From Muraenolepis orangiensis (Eukaryota; Chordata; Actinopteri; Gadiformes; Muraenolepididae), in assembly GCA_027704905.1 (NCBI GenBank), contig CM051005.1, positions 18,510,777 to 18,574,776 of the forward strand: 64,000 bases of DNA, read 5' to 3'. The notes beneath the pieces were generated by a model that was not told the DNA's origin, did no database searches, and saw nothing but the letters and a program-made list of their open reading frames with translations. A program made the translations under genes and the position numbers. How positions within the stretch are numbered: position 1 is the first letter of the stretch; each line of letters starts with the position of its first letter. This document shows positions 26,336-64,000 of the stretch, piece after piece.

Positions 26336-26929
26336 GGGAGAAACAAACACGACACAAAGGCTAGAGGGACCGTGTTCGATCCCCAGTGTCCATCCAAAGG
26401 CAAGATTCCCAACCCCCGAAACCTGTGAATTCACTATTCGCTTGGGATTAATGAGTGAATAACCCTAACCCTAACCAAATAGGGATATGGGTGATATTGA
26501 GGAACTGCACGGGGTACTGCACAGCCCACACTGGGAAATACTAATGAATGGGTTACAGTCGGATGCTTGGTAGTCATTTTCAGTGAGGAGAAACAGAAGC
26601 TCTGTTTCTCCTGACAGTGTGTCTGTCCAAAAGTAAAGGTTATGAGTCTGCTAAAAAGAAAAAAGAAAGAAAGACACACAGACAGACAGACAGACCCACA
26701 CACACAGACTGTCAAAAAGACAGACAGACAGAAAGAAACGCATACGTGTGTGTGTGTGGGTGGGTGGCCCGCCAAGAAACGATACAATGTTGAGCGTCTC
26801 TTAGGTCACGTGTCTCTTTTAATAGCGCAGCCTTTCCCACGCCGATAGCTTTACAATATGTTCCGCTGACTGTGCATTATTTTCACGACATACAGTATAT
26901 ACGATATATTACTACACACCGCCTTCATA
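26336..26929. other. Upstream region of dmrtb1
   Basis: Contains a B-box-like TTCGATCCCCAG motif (about 26369, possible SINE scrap), a short AACCCTAACCCTAACC run (about 26461) and a CAGA-rich stretch (26675-26735). A CACGTG E-box lies near 26808. No TATA box is obvious near the dmrtb1 start codon. Confidence 0.4.
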
Positions 26930-27139
26930 ATGTCCAGTCCAGTGAGTGCTCCTCCTCCTCCCCGGCGTCTGAAGTGCGCCAGGTGCAGACACCACGGGCT
27001 GCTGGTCCCGCTCAAGGGCCACGTCAGAAAGTGCCCGTTTTCCGGCTGCACATGTTGCAAGTGTAGTCTGGTCACCCAGAGGGCGGAGATCATGGCCGCA
27101 CATCGCACAATGGTTAATTCCACTGGGTCCACTTCCAAG
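26930..27139 (+). CDS. dmrtb1: dmrtb1 exon 1 (DM domain)
   Basis: Start codon chosen because it is the first ATG before RRLKCARCRHHG. The donor AAG|GTGAG follows codon 70 in phase 0. If unspliced, the frame runs on to a stop at 27260. Confidence 0.88.
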
Positions 27140-28395
27140 GTGAGACCAAGACATGAAGACGCGATGGGAGCACCAGGAGTTGGAGATGGGGGCCCGGTGC
27201 TTGTTGTGGATTCCGGCCAAGGAGTGAACCTGAGCTCGACGATAGGTTGTTTTCTTTCATAAAATATTTTGTTTAATTCAGTGCCAGATTTGTAGACCTA
27301 TGTGTTGACAAGATAAGTATTGAAATTATGTCAAACATATTACAAATGCACCGGACTATAGTGATTAGACCTATAAAACATCTAACTGTACTCCATTTGA
27401 ACTTTTTGCAGCAACCGAGCGAAGAGAGCCGTTTCTGGCTGCGTCACCACCGGCCATCCACACGAGCTACCTGGCCAACATGTCGGGCATGTACTCCATC
27501 CCTCCACCCTATTACAGTATTACCCGTCCCTTGGTAAATAAGCTGTTATAGGTGTAAGCATTTCTATAGAATGTATTTACGTATATAGGACAATAATACT
27601 GAATCATAATTAAGTAATATTATGCTTATGAAGTCATCTTTCATGGAGCTGTCTGGTGTATTATTTGGGTTAAGGTGAGCCTATATCAAACCTCACCGTC
27701 CTATTGTAATATTACTAGCTTTGTATGCATTCAGTTTGATGACTGAATACAACAGTCATAGGGTTATTGCCCAATTATTAAGCTTATAAAATCCAATAAA
27801 CGACAATATGACAATTTAACCTCCAAAGCATTGCTACTAGCTCACCGGTCACCACTTTTTGAATTTTCTTCTGCATATAAAAGAGAATGGGTCAATTGTG
27901 TTATATTTGTGTGACCCACCACAAAAAAGGAGAGCCCTTTCCCTCCCCCCTTGCCCAGATTGCCCATATGGCAGAACCAGGCTTGCAGATGGGTTCGGCA
28001 TCATCAGCACCATGCCTGTTTCATCAAAAGTCAACACTTGCCACTGCATCACTAACCATTACCCTGACTCTACTTATAATCTATGTTCCTAGTTTTGATG
28101 CATACAAACTGTCTACTATATAGTGCAATAACATGGCTTGGTTCCATGTAATGCAGCTCTACGACTGTTGCTGTTGTTCTCTTGTGTACGTTTTATTTTA
28201 AAGGCAGATGCACAGCTCTTCATTCCCCTGGACCCAGCTGGGCACTACCCCCACTTTCTGATGCCGAGACCCCCCCCCCCTGGTTCAGACCACGTTCAGA
28301 AGCCCCTTCAGCTCATGAGCCGTTTTCCTCCAGCTAATTGGGAAACAAACGTTTTGTTTAGCTTGTTCATATTTCAACAGTTACAGTTATCTTGA
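26930..28395 (+). CDS. dmrtb1: DM-domain transcription factor dmrtb1 (dmrt6), three-exon model
   Basis: Model: 26930-27139, 27420-27533, 28204-28395, all phase 0, giving 171 residues. The first exon encodes a DM domain (residues about 13-60) with its full intertwined zinc-binding set: C16, C19, H22, H31, C35, C40, C42, C45, followed by AEIMAAHRT of the recognition helix region. DM proteins bind DNA through the minor groove and act in sex determination and germ-cell development. DMRTB1/DMRT6 is tied to spermatogenesis. The remainder is proline-rich, as in the family. Assignment to dmrtb1 rather than another DMRT paralogue rests on its place next to lrp8 in divergent orientation, as I recall for the mammalian pair. 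The protein is shorter than the mammalian one, so an exon may be missing, for example around 27960-28030, where a frame is open but unproven. Confidence 0.75.
27420..27533 (+). CDS. dmrtb1: dmrtb1 exon 2
   Basis: Encodes RREPFLAASPPAIHTSYLAN and then MSGMYSIPPPYYSITRPL, ending TTG|GTAAAT. Two acceptors compete: AG at 27410-27411 gives a different, low-quality frame (His/Arg/Thr-rich), whereas AG at 27418-27419 keeps the sensible Pro/Tyr-rich frame. I chose the second, which also joins exon 3 in phase 0. Confidence 0.6.
28204..28395 (+). CDS. dmrtb1: dmrtb1 exon 3 (last in this model)
   Basis: Follows TTTTAAAG at 28203. Encodes ADAQLFIPLDPAGHYPHFLM then PRPPPPGSDHVQKPLQLMSR, and stops at 28393-28395. 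The last 20 residues are hydrophobic and unlike the rest, so the true exon may end at a donor not identified here. Confidence 0.55.
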   Translation, partial: ADAQLFIPLDPAGHYPHFLMPRPPPPGSDHVQKPLQLMSRFPPANWETNVLFSLFIFQQLQLS

Positions 28396-28687
28396 ATCAT
28401 TTCAAAGATAAAAAAAATACATTATATCGTAACCACAATGAAAATAATTGCCAACCTGTTTAAAATGCTTCTGAAAATATTTGACAAAATAGTTAATGTC
28501 TACTTTTCTATTGTATAGTTCTATCTGCAATCGTTTTGTTCCTTGTACTTTTTAATGTTTTTCAACAAACACTTAAACACAACACATGTAGGCCCCTATA
28601 CCCTGCTGCTGGACAATATGTATTTTCAATATGTATTATGCAATTCATAGTGACATCCGTTAGTTTCCTATTGTCCATGTCATTAAC

Positions 28688-28693
28688 AATAAA
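28688..28693 (+). terminator. Candidate poly(A) signal AATAAA for dmrtb1
   Basis: AATAAA about 295 bp after the dmrtb1 stop, in an AT-rich 3' region and about 160 bp before the cfap57 X-box. Confidence 0.5.
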
Positions 28694-28852
28694 GTAGCCT
28701 ACGTACACTAATTAAATTACTTGCAAAGCGGTTTCATTTTTGGTATTTATTTATTTATTTTATTAGACTTTTTTATTTGGTATTTGCTGCCCTCAAGTGG
28801 ACGTCGTGATCGAGACGTCGGTTGTTGTATACGGTTGGTATGGCACTATAGC

Positions 28853-28866
28853 GTAGCCATGGCAAC
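28853..28866 (+). promoter_or_regulatory. X-box (RFX binding site) of cfap57
   Basis: GTAGCCATGGCAAC matches the X-box consensus GTNRCC-N(0-3)-RGYAAC exactly (half sites GTAGCC and GGCAAC, 2-bp spacer). RFX factors bind this site in promoters of ciliary genes. It lies 482 bp before the cfap57 ATG and about 460 bp after the dmrtb1 stop, placing the cfap57 promoter here. Confidence 0.75.
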
Positions 28867-29347
28867 CTAGTCCCAAAGACTACGCAAAAAAGCCGTTGGC
28901 TTAAAGTTTACGCGTTGGTAATACATTTTTGACGACACCAGGCGGAAACACCCCCCAAGGAAAGTTTATTATTATTATTAGTTGTTTTTGTTATGTGCGT
29001 GAATTGATTCGCAAACAGTTATTGAAAGCAAACCGTTTGCTATATAGGAATGAACGACATCATGGCTCGTCGGTTTTAGAGCATTTCCGTCTATGAGGTC
29101 TTATGGAAAGCAAGCAAACATTATTTATTAACATTATTATCATTACATTTGCATTGTTATCTTTGTAGCTGGTCTGTATTCTTACAATAGCTTTAGATTT
29201 AATCTATAATCTGTTTTGGTTCATATTTTCCTACTTGTTTCTGTGTATATTTGTTTTGGAGCGCTTTTAATTTCGGTAGTAGTAATACTTTTATGTTGAC
29301 TTTTGAAGCTTGTATATGAAAACATCGGTTACACACTGACAAGAGAC

Positions 29348-59709
<30,362 letters not shown>

Positions 59710-60561
59710 AGTCCAATGGTGGTGGTGGGGGGCGGGACACTCCGTCAACAGTAGTGTCCAGCCCATTACCATTACCATTATTATAAAAAAAAAAAATATT
59801 AAAAAAAAAGTATTATGTTTTTGTGTGTCTGTCGTTATGACTGTTCTTAGTACCAGTATGTAGCAGGCAGCTTCCACCAGCCATTAAAATGGCTTCTTTA
59901 GGGTTCCTCCCGACAACGAGGACACAGTGGGATGAGTAATCCGGTTTATTGTAAGGCTTGTAGTTGAAAGCAAACAGAGCAGATGCTACATGCGAGTGCT
60001 CCTTCCTGAGTGTGTGTGGTGGTGGTGGCTTGTCAAGCCACCACACTGTGGGTTCTTGATTACCAAGGACCAGGTGAGGCTGCTTTAACCAGACTCTAAT
60101 CAGTCTGACTGGGGCCAGGTGAGGCTGCTTCAACCAGACTGATCTGTCTGACTGGGACCAGGTGAGGCTGCTTCAATCAGACTCACCAACCACACACACT
60201 CCACACAGTACTTGTTTCCTGGCTTCTTAGTCATTACAGTAGAAAAATAAATAATTCAATCTGATCTCACCACCTCTTGATTGTTTTTGGGAAGGGTTCC
60301 TTCCTGAGGGAGTGGAAGCCCTCCAGAGCAGGAGAGGGTGGTTTAAGGGGAACCCCGAGAGGCTGGACTGATTGGAGTCTGTTCCATCAGTCCTAATCAA
60401 TTATTCACTTCCTTCTGGGGTCAATTTTTTTTTCAGCATTTATTTTTTCACAAAATCTCAAGCATTAAGTCACAGACACACACCATTGGCCATTGTGAAG
60501 GACATGAACACCTAAAAAGTATACAAAAACTGTTCCTGGAAAAATAAATACCAACAACCAC
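59710..60561. other. cfap57 3' flank and local repeat copy 3
   Basis: Candidate poly(A) signals are ATTAAA at about 59883 and AATAAA at about 60246. 59886-60210 is copy 3 of the local repeat family (GTAATCCGGTTTATTGTAAG, GATTACCAAGGACC, and three rounds of CCAGGTGAGGCTGCTT). The rest is AT-rich and unassigned. Confidence 0.6.
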
Positions 60562-60894
60562 TCGACCAGAAATGGCAGAAATTCATCCCAGGTAACGTAT
60601 TATGCAGCTGGAGCGCTTTTAATTTCGGTAGTAGTAATACTTTTATGTTGACTTTTGAAGCTTTTATATGAAAACATCGGTTACACCCTGACAAGAGACA
60701 TGGCCGTGGTCGCCCAGTCCAGTTATATCTTCGGCCTACGGAAAGGGGTGACCAACAACTTGTGTTTCCTCGACGACCAAACTGTCGTGTTCCCCGCGGG
60801 GAACAACTGCGTCCGTTACAACATCGACCAGAAATGGCAGAAATTCATCCCAGGTAACGTATTATGCAGCTGGAGCGCTTTTAATTTTGGTAGT
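60562..60894 (+). repeat. Head-to-tail partial duplication of cfap57 exon 1
   Basis: 60562-60610 repeats the end of the exon 1 unit (TCGACCAGAAATGGCAG to GCAGCTG). 60611-60872 is a full 262-bp copy of 29259-29520. 60873-60894 repeats the unit's beginning again before the gypsy LTR. The junction GCAGCTG|GAGCGC occurs twice, so the array is head to tail. The full copy keeps the ATG, an open frame and the GTAACG donor. Confidence 0.93.
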
Positions 60895-61644
60895 GGTTAC
60901 GTACATCGTATGATCCGTTTCTCGTTACTGTTTGTGTTGTGTTTTCCATTCTGTCTCCCTCTCCTAATGCTTTTTACCCAGGTGTTGGTGGTCATCGTTA
61001 ACCTCAAGTGGCTGCGTCTGGAACTGTCCTAATTAGCTGCCTATTTAAACCTCCTGCGTTTGTTCCAAGAAGGGGTGGCATTTTGGTGTGTGCTTGGGTG
61101 TTAGTGTTGCTTCCTTGAATGCTATCCAATTTTGTTAGAGTCCATTGTTTGTAGTCCTGCCTGTTGGTAGTCCTGTTTGTTTTGCCAGTCGGTCTTGTTC
61201 CTCCTTGTAATACCCTGGGGAGGGCGAGGTAGTTCGCAGGTAAGATGCCCATGGGCCTACATTTTACATCACGCAGGTATTCTTTGTATAGATACACTAG
61301 GTAAGTCCTGTATTTATTGGGACCAGGTCAGGGACAGTTAGTATAGTTAGTTTAGTGGGATAAATTGATGCTTAGTAGGTTAGGTAGCGTCAGACTTAGC
61401 TTGAGGGGTTTGTTTTCTTTGTTTGTTTTGGTACTCGTTTGTTTTGGCGTCCTCCCCAGGCCTAGTTACTTGTTGTGTCCATTTGGCTTGTGGCCTTATA
61501 ATTGTCCGTGCCGGTTATTTCAACTATACATGACTTATGTAAATAAATCATTGCTAGAATTTGATTCGGTTGTCAGCCTCGGTTCCTGTCGCACCACGAC
61601 CTCACTGGCTTTTCCCTGGCATATATGCATGACCCCACGTAACA
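60894..61644 (+). repeat. Putative 5' LTR of a second Ty3/gypsy element
   Basis: Ends CCCACGTAACA right before a primer-binding site; the start (TGGTTACGTAC) is where the exon 1 duplicate stops matching. Contains TATTTAAA at about 61040 and AATAAA at about 61543. The 3' LTR lies outside the window, so the boundary is inferred. Confidence 0.6.
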
Positions 61645-61662
61645 TGGGGGCTCGTCCAGGAT
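61645..61662 (+). other. Primer-binding site (tRNA-Pro type)
   Basis: TGGGGGCTCGTCCAGGAT differs by one base from the well-known tRNA-Pro primer site of many LTR retroelements and touches the LTR end. Confidence 0.85.
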
Positions 61663-61811
61663 ATATTTCTTGCCGTTGTGGTGTCTGCATATTTGTTGAG
61701 GCTTATTTATTATGGCTACCTCTTTGGTGCAGCTGTTCATTGAGGAACCTTCTATTGGAGCAGTGTCGTAAGGCGGATCTAGTAGCTATTGCTTAGCATT
61801 ATGGGATTCCG

Positions 61812-62845
61812 TTGTTGAAATCCAGCATAGTTTTGAAACCAGAGCACAGACCGGGAGTATTGGACGGTCTCGTAGAGAGACGGGTGCTGCCGTTTTCAGC
61901 TGGGGTTGTTTCTGAAGGCGGTGGTGATAGTGAGCCGCTGTCTGGAGGTGTCGTTCCTGTTGGGTTAAAGAACAACCCAGAGGACTCACCTAACAGGTTA
62001 GAGAACGACTCGGATGACCCACTTAAAGGGCCGATCCATTTATCACAAAATGTTTCTCCTCGGTCGAACATTAGCGACCTAGAGACTCGTTTTAAAGCTA
62101 GGCTAGCCCGTCTTAAGATGGAGAAAAAGGAGAGGGAGTATGCTCAGAAGCTGGAGTATAAGTATAAACTCGAGGTTAGGAGACTCGAGCTTGAAACCGG
62201 GGCAGAGACTAAAATTAAAATCCGGCAACTCGAGTTAGAGGCCGCCTCGGCTCCGGTCACTAGTCATACCGTCTCTGGTGTGTCCAGTGTTCAGTCTACT
62301 CTGGGCACCAATACTTTTGATGTTAGCAAGTATATTGCCCTAGTTCCTCAGTTTAGGGAGACTGAAGTCTCGTCCTATTTTCATGCGTTCGAACGCATTG
62401 CAACCACGTTGGGTTGGCCAAAGGATGTGTGGCCCTTTTTGCTACAGTGCAAATTAGTGGGAAAGGTGCAGGAGGTTGTTACAGCCTCAACTATGAGTTG
62501 GTTAAGGCCACTGTACTGCGCGCCTATGAGCTGGTACCAGAGGCGTACCGACAAAAGTTCAGGTTCCACAAGAAGTCCACTAGCAGGACTTATGTCGAGT
62601 TCGCTCGAGAGAAAGAAACACTTTTTGACCGGTGGTGCTCTGCGAGTAAGGCTACTGACGGTGACTCCATTCGCGAATTAATATTACTGGAGGAATTCAA
62701 GAACTGCCTCCCCGAGCGAATGGTAGTCTACCTGAACGAGCAGAAGGTAACGTCTCTCGCGCAGGCTGCCGTTTTATCGGATGAGTTTGTGTTAACCCAC
62801 AGGACTGTGTTTTCCGGTCCTCGAGATGACTCGAAGCGAGGCTAA
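61812..62845 (+). pseudogene. Gag of the second gypsy element (frameshifted)
   Basis: The N-terminal part (to about 62485) has a charged coiled coil, KARLARLKMEKKEREYAQKL, and then SKYIALVPQFRETEVSSYFH AFERIATTLGWP. After a frame change the rest reads LRAYELVPEAYRQKFRFHKK, FAREKETLFDRWCSAS and IRELILLEEFKNCLPERMVV, then YLNEQKVTSLAQAAVLSDEF. The last part again has the SCAN-like capsid pattern (LLEEFKNCLPE). The start codon is uncertain: the earlier frame begins MLKSSIVLKPEHRPG. Confidence 0.85.
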
Positions 62846-63215
62846 CAGTGTGCCGACGAGTCCTCCTAGGTTTCCCTATAGTCGGAATTCAGTGGTGACG
62901 CGAGGCTCAAAAGAGCGTGCCTGTTTCTATTGTCACAAAGTCGGGCATGTTATTGCTGACTGTCTTACGTTGAAACGTAAGCAGCCTCCGCCTCCGTCCC
63001 CTAAAGGTGTGGGTTTAATCAAAACCGTGCAACCTCCAGTGCAGGCCTGCATTTCCCCAGACCCCACTTATCAGCCGTTCATATTTCAGGGGGTAGTGTC
63101 GTTTCCTTATGATCCAATTAACAAGAAAGTGATTCAGATTCTGCATGACACAGGTGCTGCCCAGTCCTTGATCCTACAGGATGTTTTGCCTTGGTCTGAA
63201 CAGTCCTACTGTTGA
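62826..63215 (+). pseudogene. Zinc knuckle and protease of the second gypsy element
   Basis: CFYCHKVGHVIADC is a CCHC zinc knuckle. ILHDTGAAQSLILQDVLP carries the DTG active site of an aspartic protease. The frame stops at 63213-63215, and protease homology seems to continue in the next frame (63222-63500, with VPVPLHQVCLASDLVSGSF). Confidence 0.85.
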
Positions 63216-63671
63216 TCAAATGTGTTGCTGCAGGGCATTGAGATGGGTTGTGTGCCCGTGCCCCTGCATCAAGTTTGCCTGGCCTCCGACTTGGTTAGTG
63301 GTAGTTTCCGAGTAGGAGTTCAGCTGCAGCTCCCTGTGCCAGGCGTCTCTATGATATTGGGAAACAATATTGCGGGAGGTAAAGTAATGCCTGTACTGGA
63401 AGTGTTGGATACTCCTGATGCGCAGGCGTGTATCAGTGAGGAGTTACTGGACGTGTTCCCTGTGTGCGGTGACACGTGCCCAGTCACAACGCAGAGGTGA
63501 CGTGATTGGTTTAGCTGACACGGTACTTGCCTCTGTGTTCTCCAGAGAGACTGAAGGGTCAGGTGTCCAGTCCGCCTGGTTGTGCTGACGTGAAGGTACC
63601 GGACGATGATGTTTATTGTGATGGAGAGGAGGACGGGTTGGTGTTGCGAAATGTGCCTTAGCAGTGCGCAC

Positions 63672-64000
63672 GTTTGGGTAACTGAGATGTTGGTGTCCCT
63701 CCTGTCTCACCTTACGCACTTGGATGAGGACCAATCTGCTGATATTGTGTCTCTGATAGATGATTTCCCTTGTCTATTTAATGATGTCCCTAGTCGAACC
63801 ACGGTTCTGGAGCATGATGTGGACATTGGTGATGCAAGTCCCATCAAGCAGCACCCTTATCGTGTTAACATGACGAAAAGGGTGCTTATGAAAAAAGAGG
63901 TTGACTATCTGCTTGAGAATCATCTGGCTGTGCCGAGTTCCAGTCCTTGGAGCTCACCTTGTATTCTAGTCCCCAAGCCCGATGGTACGGTGGTCCGATT
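63672..64000 (+). pseudogene. Start of reverse transcriptase of the second gypsy element (partial)
   Basis: An open frame to the window edge reads HLDEDQSADIVSLIDDFPCL, DIGDASPIKQHPYRVNMTKR and SSPWSSPCILVPKPDGTVV, which are the N-terminal gypsy RT motifs. The catalytic YVDD motif lies beyond the window. Confidence 0.88.

Larger units (their letters stand above)
60894..64000 (+). mobile_element. Second Ty3/gypsy LTR retrotransposon, 5' part
   Basis: LTR, tRNA-Pro primer site, gag, zinc knuckle, protease and the start of RT in the ordinary gypsy order (no integrase before RT). Several frame changes show decay. The element runs off the right edge. Confidence 0.87.

Noticed and set aside
26461..26477. 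Interstitial telomere repeat
   Set aside because: Only about two and a half CCCTAA units; too short to mean anything.
27849..28123. An additional dmrtb1 exon between exons 2 and 3
   Set aside because: Frames are open and AG/GT dinucleotides exist around 27960-28030, but no frame has a clear DMRT feature, so it was not included in the model.
60655..61032. A second cfap57 gene
   Set aside because: Only exon 1 is present, followed directly by a gypsy LTR. It is a partial duplicate, not a paralogue.

Overview
The window is vertebrate, almost certainly teleost, nuclear DNA: intron-rich genes with GT-AG splice sites, many long (AC/GT)n and (CT)n arrays, and fish-type transposable elements (Tc1, piggyBac, hAT, RTE-like and L1 LINEs, Ty3/gypsy). 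The very dense dinucleotide arrays and a Gmr1-like retrotransposon (a group named from Atlantic cod) would suit a gadiform fish, but that is inference.

Three host genes can be read. (1) The 5' end of lrp8 (apolipoprotein E receptor 2) lies on the minus strand: exon 1 with the signal peptide at 23390-23459 and exon 2 with the first LDL-receptor class A repeat at 22385-22501. The 22 kb to the left is best read as its intron 2. (2) A DM-domain gene, dmrtb1 (dmrt6), lies on the plus strand at 26930-28395. Its head-to-head arrangement with lrp8 matches what I recall of the mammalian LRP8-DMRTB1 neighbourhood. (3) A complete cfap57 (wdr65), a WD40 plus coiled-coil axonemal protein, lies on the plus strand in 22 coding exons from 29348 to 59709. 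The exons join without a frameshift into a 1208-residue protein. A perfect RFX X-box lies about 480 bp upstream of its ATG.

Layout. 1-22384: lrp8 intron 2 with a Tc1/mariner copy (9116-10713), a hAT MITE (17815-18124), a long hairpin (18571-18634) and microsatellites. 22385-23640: lrp8 exons 2 and 1 and a probable promoter. 23640-26929: intergenic, with a piggyBac remnant. 26930-28700: dmrtb1. 28853-59709: cfap57, whose introns have collected a piggyBac N-terminal relic (intron 1), an RTE-like LINE with target-site duplication followed by a full-length decayed L1 that itself split an older fish repeat (intron 8), a giant CT tract (intron 10), and a 6.4 kb Gmr1-like Ty3/gypsy element (intron 15) that carries a hAT element which carries a second hAT MITE. 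59710-64000: a 262 bp head-to-tail duplication of cfap57 exon 1, followed by the 5' part of another Ty3/gypsy element that runs off the window.

The most notable points are the Gmr1-like element, with integrase upstream of reverse transcriptase and a SCAN-like Gag; the triple-nested insertion with intact target duplications at three levels; the head-to-tail exon-1 duplication; and a minisatellite apparently grown from the cfap57 exon 12 splice donor. All homology statements rest on reading the sequence and recall of the families; no database search was run.
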